Assembly: GCF_003688495.1 (NCBI RefSeq)
Contig: NZ_REFH01000010.1
Location: 62,001 to 126,000, forward strand
DNA: 64,000 nucleotides
Direction: 5' to 3'
From: Flavobacterium weaverense
Lineage (GTDB): Bacteria; Bacteroidota; Bacteroidia; Flavobacteriales; Flavobacteriaceae
Shown here: positions 40,899 to 51,061 of the stretch, piece after piece
Layout: each line of letters begins with the position of its first letter
Numbering within the stretch: the stretch's first letter is position 1
Notes under the pieces: generated by a model
Seen by the model: only the letters and a program-made list of their open reading frames with translations
What the model was told of the DNA's origin: nothing
Database searches by the model: none
Program-made: the position numbers and the translations under genes

Positions 40899-41191
40899 TT
40901 ACCAAATAGATTTATTCCTTAGGGCAATTTATATATTTATCTTTTTTGAAAATGAATGTTGTAAGGATAACAGCGTTTAATGTTGTCTGTAAAAAATTTA
41001 AATCTTTATTTCCGACAAAATTAAAGAGTGTTAAATGTCTTTTAGTAGTATAAATCATAAATAAGACTGTTTTTTGGTTCATACTCCATATATTTGCACT
41101 CTTGAAAAATTGTCTTATACTATTAATTTTAGGGTGAGCGATAACTTCTTGTGTAATAGTATTACTTTAATAATAGTCATTATCCAAATCA
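40899..41191 (+). other. Intergenic leader between the UpxY gene and the TviB-type gene
   Basis: No gene. A TATATTTG box (41089-41096) lies about 95 bp before the next start, with TTTG at 41073-41076 spaced too closely for a standard -33. If UpxY acts on nascent RNA, its recognition site may lie here. Confidence 0.4.
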
Positions 41192-42475
41192 ATGAGTTTT
41201 AATATAAAGATTGCAGTTATCGGTTTGGGTTATGTAGGTTTGCCTTTAGCACGCTTATTTGCCACAAAGCACTCTGTTGTAGGATTCGATATTAATGAAA
41301 AGCGTGTAGCTGAATTAAAATCAGGATATGATGCAACCCTTGAAATTGATTCCGAAACATTGCAAAGTGTTTTGCAAGAAAAAAACGAAAACTCGATCGG
41401 ATTATATTGCTCTACAGATTTAGAAGACATTAAAGATTGTATTTACTATATTGTTACCGTTCCAACACCAGTAGATAAAAACAACCGCCCTGATTTAACA
41501 CCTCTTTACAAGTCAAGCGAAGCTGTAGGCAAAGTGTTGAAAAAAGGAGATATTGTAATTTATGAATCTACGGTTTATCCCGGAGTGACTGAAGAAGAAT
41601 GTATTCCAGTATTGGAGCGCGTTTCCGGACTTAAATTCAATATTGATTTTTTTGCAGGCTATTCGCCAGAGCGCATTAATCCCGGAGATAAGGAACACAC
41701 TGTTGATAAAATACTGAAAGTGACTTCTGGTTCGACTCTAGAAATAGGACAAAAAGTAAATGATTTATATAAATCAGTGATTACTGCGGGAACACATTTA
41801 GCACCATCTATAAAAGTTGCTGAAGCAGCTAAAGTAATTGAAAACTCGCAACGCGATATTAACATCGCATTTGTAAATGAATTAGCTAAGATTTTCAACT
41901 TAATGAATATTGATACGCAAGCAGTTTTGGAAGCTGCGGGTACCAAATGGAATTTTTTACCTTTTAAACCGGGATTAGTTGGAGGACACTGCATTGGCGT
42001 CGATCCTTATTATCTAGCGCAGCGCGCTCAAGAATTTGGATATCATCCTGAAATTATATTAGCAGGCCGACGTTTAAATGATAGTATGGGAGATTATGTT
42101 GCGGCACAAATAATTAAACTGATGATCAAAAGAGGTATTTCAGTTAGTGGTGCAACGATACTAATGCTCGGGATCACATTTAAAGAAAATTGTCCAGATG
42201 TTAGGAATACAAAAATTGTTGATGTTATTGCCGCATTAGTAGATTATGGAGTAACTGTAACTATTTATGATCCGTTAGCAGATCCATCAGCGGTAAAGCA
42301 TGAATATCAGTTGGAAACAACTCAAACTATACCGAATCAAAAGTTTGATGCGTTAGCATTAGGAGTAGCACATCAAGAGTTTTTAAATCTAGATCTATCT
42401 GTCTTGAGAAACTCTCAAAGTATTGTGTACGATGTGAAAGGAGTTTTGGGCGACAAGGCTGATGGACGATTATAG
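41192..42475 (+). CDS. tviB: Nucleotide-sugar dehydrogenase, TviB/WbpO type
   Basis: A 427-residue dehydrogenase. IGLGYVGLPLARLF at the N-terminus, YSPERINPGDKEHTVDKILK and the catalytic cysteine in KPGLVGGHCIGVDPYYLAQR. These match the TviB/WbpO branch that oxidises UDP-GlcNAc or UDP-GalNAc to the uronic acid, rather than WecC. It pairs in function with the WbpP/TviC-type epimerase encoded at 37470. The WecB at 49942 leaves ManNAcA as a less likely alternative product. Confidence 0.88.
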   Translation: MSFNIKIAVIGLGYVGLPLARLFATKHSVVGFDINEKRVAELKSGYDATLEIDSETLQSVLQEKNENSIGLYCSTDLEDIKDCIYYIVTVPTPVDKNNRPDLTPLYKSSEAVGKVLKKGDIVIYESTVYPGVTEEECIPVLERVSGLKFNIDFFAGYSPERINPGDKEHTVDKILKVTSGSTLEIGQKVNDLYKSVITAGTHLAPSIKVAEAAKVIENSQRDINIAFVNELAKIFNLMNIDTQAVLEAAGTKWNFLPFKPGLVGGHCIGVDPYYLAQRAQEFGYHPEIILAGRRLNDSMGDYVAAQIIKLMIKRGISVSGATILMLGITFKENCPDVRNTKIVDVIAALVDYGVTVTIYDPLADPSAVKHEYQLETTQTIPNQKFDALALGVAHQEFLNLDLSVLRNSQSIVYDVKGVLGDKADGRL

Positions 42476-43099
42476 GTTTTAGTTTTAAAACAGTTGTCGT
42501 ATATGGTAATTAATTGAAAAAGTAAATTCTAGGGTTTATTTATTATAAAAAGGGAGTGTATTAATTAATTATTTAAGGCCTTTAAATTTTTTTACATTGC
42601 AAAAAAAAGATTTTTCTTTGTGAGAATTAATCGTCCTTAGTATCCGCAGTCGAGCGTCAAATGTTTGAAGAATGTGTAAAAAGAAAAGCTGTTTGATCCG
42701 CCGCGGCGGAGACCTGTTTTCTTTTAGCATTCAAAAACTAATTTGACCGACGAGGACACGCAGACTTGAAATCGAAGATTCACTGAATCCAAAAAAAAAA
42801 TAAAAAGATTGAAGTATTTTTTTGTTTCCGTTGCCCTGAGCGAAGTAGAAGGGTTGATCAAGCAAAAAAGAAAATTTAATTACTGAAAATAAATTTTCTT
42901 TACTTTTAGCTTGACGTAACTGTTGGAGTTTTTTATGTAGAGAAATCTAAAAAAAACATAAAAAAAAATTTTTTTGTTAAATTGATTTAGTCGATTTTAA
43001 GTAAATTATAAATATTCTCGATACTTTTATATTCTATCAAATATTGGTATAATTGATGAAAATTAATTATGCCAATGGGTTTCAAAATATATATTAACT
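42476..43099 (+). other. 624-bp intergenic region with inverted repeats
   Basis: No gene. It holds a large imperfect inverted repeat (about 42641-42770) centred on the palindrome CCGCCGCGGCGG (42698-42709). The short hairpin-forming word CCCTGAGCGAAGTAGAAGGG follows at 42834-42853, a type of sequence I recall as recurring in many bacterial genomes. Several A/T homopolymer runs precede manC. Confidence 0.6.
42641..42770. repeat. Imperfect inverted repeat with GC-rich centre
   Basis: The left arm (GCGTCAAATGTTTGAAGAAT, then TAAAAAGAAAAGCTG) pairs roughly with the right arm (CTGTTTTCTTTTAGCATTCA, then AATTTGACCGACGAGG). The centre is a perfect 12-bp palindrome at 42698-42709. The GC-rich core contrasts with the surrounding AT-rich DNA, suggesting an inserted repeat element. 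Confidence 0.5.
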
Positions 43100-44104
43100 A
43101 TGGAAAAGAATTCAATCACACATGTGATACTTACAGGAGGTGTTGGTAGTCGTTTGTGGCCACTATCACGAAAAAGTAAACCCAAACAGTATCTCGATAT
43201 TTTTGATGGGAAATCATTGTTTGAGATGACAGTAGATCGCAATAAAAATCTCGCTGATAAAGTAATGGTTGTTGGTAATATTGACAATTGTCATTTGAGT
43301 AAAGCAGTATTAGAAAAGTCAAATACCGAATATATTGATATTATTGAGTCCACGCCTAGAAACACGGCAGCTGCAATTGCTTTTGCTGCTTTTGCTTCGT
43401 CAGCCGATGATATATTAATTGTAACTCCTTCAGATCATATCATTGGTGAAATACAATTGTACGAGCAAGCGATTCAAGAGGCGATTGAAAAAGCAGCTAA
43501 AGGTTTTATCGTTACTTTTGGAATTGTACCGACTAAACCAGAAACAGGGTATGGTTATATCGAGCGCAAAGGAGATAATGTAGTGTCATTTCGGGAGAAG
43601 CCAAATCAAGTTTCTGCACGTGATTTTATTGCTAAAGGAAATTTCCTTTGGAACAGTGGAATGTTTTGCTTTAAAGCTAATGTGTTTTTAGAAGAACTCA
43701 AAGTTTATGCTCCGGACGTTTATGATACTTCTAAGCTAGCATGGGAAAGTAATAAAGACGGTATTCTCAATTTAGAATTATCACTTACGATTCCTTCCAT
43801 AAGTGTTGATTATGCGATTATGGAACGGTCAAAAAAAATCAAAGTAGTTTCGTCCCATTTTGAATGGTCTGATTTAGGTTCTTTTGAATCTGTGTATGAT
43901 TATCTAATTACGATTGGTCATAGTGTAGATGAAAATGGAAATATGGTTATTGGTACAAATAATTACACCGCCTTTATAGGTGTCAAAGACACTATTTTTG
44001 TTCATACTGAGAATGCCAATCTAATTTTGAAAAAAGAATTTTCTCAGGATGTAAAAAGTGTTTACAATGCTTTAGAAAGAAAAAAATCTAATTTGCTCGA
44101 TTAA
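43100..44104 (+). CDS. manC: Mannose-1-phosphate guanylyltransferase, short form
   Basis: A 334-residue nucleotidyltransferase making GDP-mannose. The signature TGGVGSRLWPLSRKSKPKQY is at the N-terminus, with STPRNTAAAIAFAAF, TPSDHII, EKPNQVSARDFIAKGNFLWN and SVDYAIMERSKKI. It lacks the C-terminal cupin isomerase domain of bifunctional ManC/AlgA, so phosphomannose isomerase must come from elsewhere. It implies mannose, fucose or a derived sugar in the polymer. Long non-coding gaps flank it on both sides. Confidence 0.93.
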   Translation: MEKNSITHVILTGGVGSRLWPLSRKSKPKQYLDIFDGKSLFEMTVDRNKNLADKVMVVGNIDNCHLSKAVLEKSNTEYIDIIESTPRNTAAAIAFAAFASSADDILIVTPSDHIIGEIQLYEQAIQEAIEKAAKGFIVTFGIVPTKPETGYGYIERKGDNVVSFREKPNQVSARDFIAKGNFLWNSGMFCFKANVFLEELKVYAPDVYDTSKLAWESNKDGILNLELSLTIPSISVDYAIMERSKKIKVVSSHFEWSDLGSFESVYDYLITIGHSVDENGNMVIGTNNYTAFIGVKDTIFVHTENANLILKKEFSQDVKSVYNALERKKSNLLD

Positions 44105-44569
44105 TTACCTTTTAAGCTTTATTTACCGTACTGTCTATTAATTTAAAATATAATTTTTTAATTTAATTTAAAGCGAACAAAATCATCAGAGAAATTTGTT
44201 CAAATAACTCACTAAATTCAGTGATATTTACTTTCCGATATTAAAATTTTAAAAATTTAGTTAGTTGTTCTTTAATGATTTAAATTTAATTTTTAAAATC
44301 TTATTTTTTAGGACGAGTAATTGCAAAAAAGAAAATTTAAATGTGTGATATTAAAAACTATATTTGCAAAAAATAATATTTAGTAGGTATTTCTTCTTTA
44401 TGAAATCTTAATTAAATTTAAAGTAGTGAAGCCATTATGGGATTCGCTGCGGCGAAGCCATTTGAACAACTAGTTTTTTACTATTGCAAATATTGTTTTC
44501 CTTACTTAATATTTGTCAACGAGAGTAAATCTACAATAAATTAACATCAGTTTTTCCAATTCAAAATTT
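44105..44569 (+). other. 465-bp intergenic region before the second export module
   Basis: No gene. A TATATTTG -7-like box at 44359-44366 could start a long leader. A small GC-rich hairpin TTCGCTGCGGCGAA lies in the last third. The remainder is AT-rich with no recognisable feature. Confidence 0.4.
44359..44366 (+). promoter_or_regulatory. -7-like box upstream of the second export module
   Basis: TATATTTG fits TAnnTTTG, with no correctly spaced -33 element. The implied leader is about 195 nt. Confidence 0.33.
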
Positions 44570-46984
44570 ATGAAAAAAATTATTACAATCATTGTACTAT
44601 TTGTTGCTCTTACACAATCATCAGCAATGTTGGCACAAGATTTATTTAAAGGGTCAGATTTAAGTACTATACAAGTGGATAATCTATCAGATAATGATAT
44701 TGCAAAAGTAAAATCACAACTGCAGTCAAATAATATTACTATTGAGCAAGCAGAACCAATGGCTTTAGGAAAAGGAATGTCTGCGGGTGAATTTTCTAAA
44801 TTGAAAACTAGGATTGCAGCTTCAAAAAGCAATATTTCGACTACTGATAATTCAGCTATGGCGAAAGATTCTGGAAGAAAACAGGAAGAAATTTTAAATA
44901 CAAAAAACAAAAGCAATTTAGATCCGTTGATTTTTGGATCAGAGCTCTTCGATAATCCAACATTAAATTTTGAACCAAATCTTAAATTAGCCACTCCTGT
45001 AAATTATATTTTAGGACCTGGGGATGAGTTGCAGGTGAGCGTTTACGGCGTACAAGAGTTTAACGCTAGTATTCCTGTTAGTATTGAAGGTAAAGTGAGC
45101 ATTCAATATGTAGGTGAAATTCCAGTTGCTGGAATGAGCATAGAGGCAGCAACCCAAAAAATCAGGAGTGCTATTGCTAGAGTATACAGCACGGTTAGTT
45201 CTGGTCAATCACAAGTTAGTATAAGTTTAAGTCGAATTAGGACTATAAAAATCACGATTATTGGAAGCAAGCAGCCTGGTAATTATTCAATTTCTTCTTT
45301 AGCAACGGTTTATAATGCACTATTCTTAGGTGGCGGACCAGGAACGAATGGAAGTTATAGAAATATTGAGTTGTTGCGTGACAATAAGGTATATAGAACT
45401 ATTGATATCTATCATTTTTTAGTAAATGGCGATCAGTCAGATAATGTCGGTTTAAAAGATAATGATGTTATTAGAATTCCAGCATATAGCCAAAGAGTTA
45501 CTTTGGAGGGTCAAGTAAAACGTCCCGGAATTTTCGAAATGAAAAAGGGAGAAACTTTTGCAGATTTACTAACTTTCGCTTCTGGTTTTACAGATCTTGC
45601 TTATACGGCCTCAGTAAATGTTTCTCAAAAAACAAGTAAAGAATATAAAGTTCGTGATATAAAATCTTCAGAATTTAATACATACAAGCCATTAGCTGGT
45701 GATATATTTAGAGTTACTAAAATTTTAAATCGGTTCGAAAATAGAATTACTATAAATGGTGCTGTTTTCAGACCTGATGTTTATTCGTTTTTTGAGGGAA
45801 TGCGTATTGCAGATTTGATAACGAAAGCGGATGGATTAAAAGAAGATGCATATAGTAAAAGAGCAAGAATAGTTCGATTAAAATCAGATTTAACAACTGA
45901 AATTGTTAATGTAAACCTAGAAAAAGCGTTGAACGGAGATGCAGAAGCAAACATTAGTTTGAGAAAAGAAGATGTTGTGACTATTTATTCAATTTTAGAT
46001 TTTGTAGAGGAGTACAAAATAACCATCGATGGCGAGATAAAAAATCCAGGTATTTACAATTTTGACGAGGGACTCACTTTAAATGACTTTTTAGTTCAGG
46101 CTGGAGGATTAACAGGATCTGCTTCTAAAAGAGTGGAGATCGCTAGAATGATAATGTCGGATCAAATCGACGACAATAATCCAGCAAAGGCAGAATTGTT
46201 TAATATCGAAATTACTCCAGATAATAACGAGCAGGCCAAAAATTTTGAACTGCTTCCTTTTGACGTGATTAATATCCGTAGAATGGCTGTGTATGAGCGT
46301 CCACAGATGGTGACCATACGTGGAGCAGTTAATTATGAAGGAAAATATGTTTTAGCTAATAAAAAAGACAAAATTTATGATGTTATACAAAGAGCAGGTG
46401 GTTTAACTTCTGTTGCTAATGTAGAAGGAGTGAAAATTAAAAGACCCATTCAGACAAAACAAATTGAAGATGTTGAAAATGTAAATTTAAATTTAGGAAA
46501 AAAAGATTCTATTCAAAATAAATTGGTGGATAAATTAAAAAATGAAATAAAATTTGCAACAATACCAGTAGATTGGAAATCAATTGCTAAGGATCAGCTA
46601 AGCAATACTAATGTAATTTTATTTCCAGGAGATGAGATTGAAGTAGCAACATTTACAGAAGGGGTTAAAGTTTCAGGTAACGTAGTGTTGACATCTGAAA
46701 TTCCTTATGAGAAAGGACGCTCTTTTGGGTATTACTTAGATGCTGTAGGTGGTGTAGATGGAAAAGCGTGGAAGAAAAAAGCGTATGTTATTTATCCAAA
46801 TGGAAAAGCGGCTGTAACTAGTTCTTTCCTTTTTATTAGATCGTATCCTAAAGTAAAACCAGGCTCTCAAATAATAGTGCCAGAAAAACCAGAAGTCAAA
46901 AAGACAGGCTTAGCGGAGATTATTGGATTCGCAGGAGTACTAGCTAGCGTAGCTGGAGTTGTAATTGCAGTTCTAAGAAGATAG
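44570..46984 (+). CDS. Multi-SLBB polysaccharide export protein (large Wza-like)
   Basis: An 804-residue protein with a signal peptide (MKKIITIIVLFVALTQSSAM, cleaved near LAQ), a poly-export domain (NYILGPGDELQVSVYGVQEF) and several SLBB repeats along the length (VTLEGQVKRPGIFEMKKGET; ITIDGEIKNPGIYNFDEGLT; VTIRGAVNYEGKYVLANKKD). It ends with a hydrophobic helix (IIGFAGVLASVAGVVIAVLR). No lipobox is seen. It is about three times the size of the Wza-like lipoprotein at 34172, so the locus encodes two outer-membrane export proteins. The Wzz protein follows after a repeat-rich gap. Confidence 0.92.
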   Translation: MKKIITIIVLFVALTQSSAMLAQDLFKGSDLSTIQVDNLSDNDIAKVKSQLQSNNITIEQAEPMALGKGMSAGEFSKLKTRIAASKSNISTTDNSAMAKDSGRKQEEILNTKNKSNLDPLIFGSELFDNPTLNFEPNLKLATPVNYILGPGDELQVSVYGVQEFNASIPVSIEGKVSIQYVGEIPVAGMSIEAATQKIRSAIARVYSTVSSGQSQVSISLSRIRTIKITIIGSKQPGNYSISSLATVYNALFLGGGPGTNGSYRNIELLRDNKVYRTIDIYHFLVNGDQSDNVGLKDNDVIRIPAYSQRVTLEGQVKRPGIFEMKKGETFADLLTFASGFTDLAYTASVNVSQKTSKEYKVRDIKSSEFNTYKPLAGDIFRVTKILNRFENRITINGAVFRPDVYSFFEGMRIADLITKADGLKEDAYSKRARIVRLKSDLTTEIVNVNLEKALNGDAEANISLRKEDVVTIYSILDFVEEYKITIDGEIKNPGIYNFDEGLTLNDFLVQAGGLTGSASKRVEIARMIMSDQIDDNNPAKAELFNIEITPDNNEQAKNFELLPFDVINIRRMAVYERPQMVTIRGAVNYEGKYVLANKKDKIYDVIQRAGGLTSVANVEGVKIKRPIQTKQIEDVENVNLNLGKKDSIQNKLVDKLKNEIKFATIPVDWKSIAKDQLSNTNVILFPGDEIEVATFTEGVKVSGNVVLTSEIPYEKGRSFGYYLDAVGGVDGKAWKKKAYVIYPNGKAAVTSSFLFIRSYPKVKPGSQIIVPEKPEVKKTGLAEIIGFAGVLASVAGVVIAVLRR

Positions 46985-47402
46985 TTTTTAGTGCGCTAGA
47001 GATAGATGTGTTCAGTAAACAGTGTTCAGTTTTTAGTAAGCAAGTAACCGAAATCAGACAACATTTAACCCCTAATCAGCTAAATGGTTAATTGGTTATG
47101 TGGTTAATCGGTTATGTGGTTAGTTGTTCAGTTGGTTTTGAGATGGCAAGGCTATGCGGTTAAATATATTACAAATTAAACCCACAAACATCTTAACACC
47201 GTACACAAATAGACTCTAAACAATTAAGACTTTAAATAGTTAAGCTCTTAAACTCTTACATTCTTGCAACAACCATACAAAACCGATAACAGATAATGGA
47301 AAACAGATAGCATTTAACCAATTAAACCCCTAACCAGTTAAACAATTAAACAGTTAACCTCCCAATCAAATAACGGAAAACCGATAACGGAAAACAGATA
47401 AC
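46985..47402. repeat. Degenerate low-complexity tract A before the Wzz gene
   Basis: No gene. The first part has the 16-bp unit ATYGGTTATGTGGTTA twice in tandem (47091-47106, 47107-47122). The second part is full of words such as TTAACCAATTAAAC, TAACCAGTTAA, AACCGATAAC and GGAAAACAGATAA. The same vocabulary fills tract B (about 63330-63785). A 13-mer GTTATGTGGTTAG at 47111-47123 is the exact reverse complement of 63535-63547. Confidence 0.75.
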
Positions 47403-48467
47403 ATGAACGAACAAACCCAAAACGACGAAATATCGTTAAAGGAATTAATAGAAAAAGGAAAAGAGTGGTTCAGCTACCTTTTATCACAATGGAAAATAAT
47501 CCTATTAGCTGGAATAATTGGTGCAGCTTTGGGCTTAGCATACTCGTTGTATAAAAAACCAATATATACAGCAACCTTATCTTTTGCTTTAGAAGATGAA
47601 AAAGGTGGCGGAGGGCTTGGTGGTGCTTTAGGTTTAGCAAGTTCTTTTGGGTTTGACTTAGGTGGCGGTGGCGGAAGTATCTTTACTGGATCGAATCTGA
47701 CCGAGTTATTCAAATCCCGTTCTATGGTGGAACAAACATTATTGACTCCTGTAGTGTATGAAAATAAAACGATTTCTCTTGCAGAAATGTATATTCAAGA
47801 TAATGACTGGAGAGAAAAATGGAAAACTAAGCCAAAATTGAAATCATTACAGTTTTTACCCGAAACGAAACGAAAGTATTTTACAAGAGTACATGACAGT
47901 ATTTTGGGTATAATATATGACAACCTATCTAAAACAGGATTGTCAGTTGGTCAAAAGGATAAGAAAATAGCAATTACGACTATCGATGTTAATTCCACTA
48001 ATGAATTGTTTGCCAAGTACTTTACGGAAGCATTAGTTAAAAATGTGTCAGATTTTTATATTGATACTAAAAGTAAGAAGGCTAGAGAAAATATGTCTAT
48101 CCTGCAAAGACAAACGGATTCCGTTCGTGGAGAACTCAATGGAGCCATTACTGGTGTTGCTGTGGCGAATGACAATACTTTTATGCTAAATCCTGCATTG
48201 AATGTACGTCGCACGCCTTCAGCAAGAAGGCAAGTAGATGTTCAAGCCAATACAGCTATTTTAACAGAATTAGTAAAGCAAAATGAAATGGCAAAAGTTG
48301 CATTACGTAAAGAAACGCCTTTAATCCAAGTAATTGATGAACCAATTTTACCTTTGAAAAAGGAGAAGTTTGGGAAAGCAAAAGGAATTGTGTTAGGTGG
48401 TATTCTTGCTGGGTTATTAATTGTATTGGTTTTGATTATGAGAAGGATTTTAAAGAGATTTTGTTAA
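47403..48467 (+). CDS. Wzz-like polysaccharide chain-length determinant (no kinase domain)
   Basis: A 354-residue inner-membrane protein with a Wzz domain. One helix lies near residues 32-52 (IILLAGIIGAALGLAYSLY) and one near the C-terminus (GIVLGGILAGLLIVLVLIM), enclosing a periplasmic part with a glycine-rich segment (EKGGGGLGGALGLASSFGFD) and a coiled coil. It should set O-antigen or capsule length with the Wzy polymerase. It is preceded by the multi-SLBB export protein, forming the second export set. Confidence 0.9.
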   Translation: MNEQTQNDEISLKELIEKGKEWFSYLLSQWKIILLAGIIGAALGLAYSLYKKPIYTATLSFALEDEKGGGGLGGALGLASSFGFDLGGGGGSIFTGSNLTELFKSRSMVEQTLLTPVVYENKTISLAEMYIQDNDWREKWKTKPKLKSLQFLPETKRKYFTRVHDSILGIIYDNLSKTGLSVGQKDKKIAITTIDVNSTNELFAKYFTEALVKNVSDFYIDTKSKKARENMSILQRQTDSVRGELNGAITGVAVANDNTFMLNPALNVRRTPSARRQVDVQANTAILTELVKQNEMAKVALRKETPLIQVIDEPILPLKKEKFGKAKGIVLGGILAGLLIVLVLIMRRILKRFC

Positions 48468-48628
48468 CCGCCACGATTTGTTGTTGAAAGCGCTATTCTT
48501 TTTATCAAGGATGAGGATATTAAAATAAAATTTCATTTTAATATTGAAAATTGATTTTTTGAACCCATACATACATTAATTGGGAAGTTATTGTACAATT
48601 ATTTGAATAAAAAAATAAAGAGTTATCC

Positions 48629-49909
48629 GTGAAGTTTTTTAAAGTATCACTATTTTCAAGCCTCATTACAATAATTAAAGTATTGTCGGGGTTTGTAGTT
48701 TCTAAGTTTGTAGCGTTATTTGTTGGGCCATCTGGCGTGGCATTATTAGGGCAATTTACAAATTTTTCAACTATCGTGTTTAGTTTGTCTAATGGATCAA
48801 TTGGTACAGGAGTTGTAAAATATACTGCAGAATATCAAGAAGATGATGTGGAAACAAAAAAATTGTTTAGCACAGCCTTTAGAATTTCATTATATTGTTC
48901 GGTTTTCATCGGACTTGTTATTGTTCTTTTTTGTCAAAGTTTGTCAAAAATAGTATTATTTAATGATAGTTATTATAGCGTATTTATAATTTTTGGTTTA
49001 GCAATCGTGTTCTTTTCGCTAAACACACTTTTCAGTTCTATTTTAAACGGTCAAAGTGACATAAAATATTTTTCGAGTATCAATATTATTACAACAATTG
49101 TAAATGTAATAATTAGTGTAATTTTAGTGAAATATTTTAAATTGTATGGTGCATTGATTTCTGTTTGTATTATACATTTTTTCACATTTTTTTATTCACT
49201 ATTTGTTTTAAGAAATCAAAAATGGTTTTCTCTTTCAAATTTTAAAGGCGAGATAAATAAAAAATATTTAGGTAAACTTAGTGGATTTAGTTTGATTGCA
49301 ATTACTGGAGCTATATGTGTACCATTGTCTCAAATGTTTGTGAGGGATTTGATAGTGAGTCAAATTGATTTACAAAGTGCTGGTTATTGGCAAGGTATGA
49401 TGAGAGTCTCGGATGGTTATTTAATGATTATTGTGACATCACTGAACTTGTATTATTTACCTAAACTATCCTCATTAAAAACAGATTTGGACTTAGCAAA
49501 AGAAGTTATTTTTGCATTTAAGGTCTATATACCCATTACTATTTTTGGTTGTATTTGTATATATTTTCTAAGGTTTTTCATAATTGATGTGTTATACACA
49601 AAGGAGTTTTACTCGATGGAAGATTTGTTTTTTTATCAATTATTAGGTGATATAATGAAAGTTGCTTCTTGCATAATCGGTTATTTACTGGTTGCAAAAG
49701 CTATGACTAAGACTGCTGTTTTTACGGAATCTTTTTTTGCGTTAATGTTATATATATTGTCATTCCTATTAATAAAATATCGAGGTTTAAATGGTGTAAC
49801 GTTTGCCTTTTTTATTAATTATGTGATTTATTTTATAATATTATTATTTATTTTTAGAAGTACAATTTTTACAATTTGGGAATTGATTTTTAAAACTGAT
49901 AAAAAATAG
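48629..49909 (+). CDS. wzx: O-antigen translocase (Wzx-family flippase)
   Basis: A 426-residue polytopic protein of the MOP superfamily with about 12 predicted helices. The N-terminus [40 protein letters not shown] resembles the WzxE family start, which supports the GTG start at 48629 over any internal ATG. It flips undecaprenyl-linked repeat units to the periplasm. It begins the glycan-assembly block, followed after 32 bp by wecB. Confidence 0.9.
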   Translation: MKFFKVSLFSSLITIIKVLSGFVVSKFVALFVGPSGVALLGQFTNFSTIVFSLSNGSIGTGVVKYTAEYQEDDVETKKLFSTAFRISLYCSVFIGLVIVLFCQSLSKIVLFNDSYYSVFIIFGLAIVFFSLNTLFSSILNGQSDIKYFSSINIITTIVNVIISVILVKYFKLYGALISVCIIHFFTFFYSLFVLRNQKWFSLSNFKGEINKKYLGKLSGFSLIAITGAICVPLSQMFVRDLIVSQIDLQSAGYWQGMMRVSDGYLMIIVTSLNLYYLPKLSSLKTDLDLAKEVIFAFKVYIPITIFGCICIYFLRFFIIDVLYTKEFYSMEDLFFYQLLGDIMKVASCIIGYLLVAKAMTKTAVFTESFFALMLYILSFLLIKYRGLNGVTFAFFINYVIYFIILLFIFRSTIFTIWELIFKTDKK

Positions 49910-49941
49910 AGTTTGTAAGATATTATTTTAAAAATAAATAC

Positions 49942-51051
49942 ATGAAAAAAATATTATTGGTTTTTGGAACACGTCCTGAGGCTATCAAAATGGCACCTTT
50001 GGTAAAAGAATTTTTAAAGCATTCTGATATATTTGAAACAAAAGTTTGTGTAACTGCGCAACATAGAGAAATGTTAGATCAAGTGCTAGAATTTTTTGAT
50101 ATTGTACCAGATTTTGATTTAAATCTTATGAAACCTGGTCAAAATTTATACACTTTAACTGCCGATGTTATTGTTTCAATGAAACCAATACTAGAAAGTT
50201 TTAAACCTGACTACGTTTTTGTTCATGGAGACACTAGTACATCCACTGCTGCTGCATTAGCTGCATTTTATGCTGGTTGTAAAGTTTGCCATGTTGAGGC
50301 GGGTTTAAGAACTTTTAGTAAATGGGCACCATTTCCTGAGGAAATGAATCGTCAGCTTACGGGACGTTTAACAGATATCCATTTTGCACCAACGGAACAA
50401 GCAAAGCAAAATTTATTGAAGGAAGGAGTTTGTTCTGATGCTATTTTTGTTACTGGAAATAGTGTGATTGATGCACTTTTGTACGCTAAAGATAAAGTTG
50501 AAGATATTCAAGATTCGCAAATAGAGTCGCTTAAGTCTATAGTTGACATTTCCAAAAAAATAATTTTAGTTACTGGGCACCGAAGGGAAAATTTTGGAGA
50601 CGGGTTTGTCAACATTTGTTTAGCATTAAAAGAATTAGCTTTAGAAAAAAATGTTCAAGTAATATATCCAGTTCATCTAAATCCGAATGTTCAAAAGCCT
50701 GTTAATGAGATCTTAGGTGAGATTGAAAATGTTAAATTAATACCACCGCTAAACTATCCAGCGTTTGTATGGTTAATGAAACAATCTACAATAATCGTCA
50801 CAGATAGCGGAGGTGTGCAAGAAGAAGCTCCAAGTTTAGGAAAACCTGTCTTGGTTATGCGAGATACAACTGAAAGACCTGAAGCAGTTGAGGCAGGAAC
50901 GGTTACTTTGGTTGGGACAAATAGTTCCAAAATTGTTGAAGAAGCTAAGTTATTGTTGTTTGATTCTAAATTATATGAAAAAATGAGTCAGGCACATAAT
51001 CCTTATGGTGATGGAAAGGCTTGTTCTAGAATTATCAATATACTTAAGTAG
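49942..51051 (+). CDS. wecB: UDP-N-acetylglucosamine 2-epimerase (non-hydrolysing)
   Basis: A 369-residue GT-B-fold epimerase converting UDP-GlcNAc to UDP-ManNAc. It has [78 protein letters not shown] and the UDP-binding [20 protein letters not shown]. It supplies a ManNAc-type precursor. No WecC-type dehydrogenase is adjacent, so ManNAc itself or a product of the TviB-type enzyme may be used. The next gene starts 10 bp later. Confidence 0.95.
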   Translation: MKKILLVFGTRPEAIKMAPLVKEFLKHSDIFETKVCVTAQHREMLDQVLEFFDIVPDFDLNLMKPGQNLYTLTADVIVSMKPILESFKPDYVFVHGDTSTSTAAALAAFYAGCKVCHVEAGLRTFSKWAPFPEEMNRQLTGRLTDIHFAPTEQAKQNLLKEGVCSDAIFVTGNSVIDALLYAKDKVEDIQDSQIESLKSIVDISKKIILVTGHRRENFGDGFVNICLALKELALEKNVQVIYPVHLNPNVQKPVNEILGEIENVKLIPPLNYPAFVWLMKQSTIIVTDSGGVQEEAPSLGKPVLVMRDTTERPEAVEAGTVTLVGTNSSKIVEEAKLLLFDSKLYEKMSQAHNPYGDGKACSRIINILK

Positions 51052-51061
51052 AGTAGTGAAT

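Noticed and set aside
41192..42475. Calling the dehydrogenase WecC because wecB is in the same locus
   Set aside because: The motifs YSPERINPGDK and GLVGGHCIGVDPYYL fit the TviB/WbpO branch better, and a TviC/WbpP-type epimerase is present.
42834..42853. CCCTGAGCGAAGTAGAAGGG as a specific operator of manC
   Set aside because: Words of this type recur in many bacterial genomes, so a gene-specific role is not supported.
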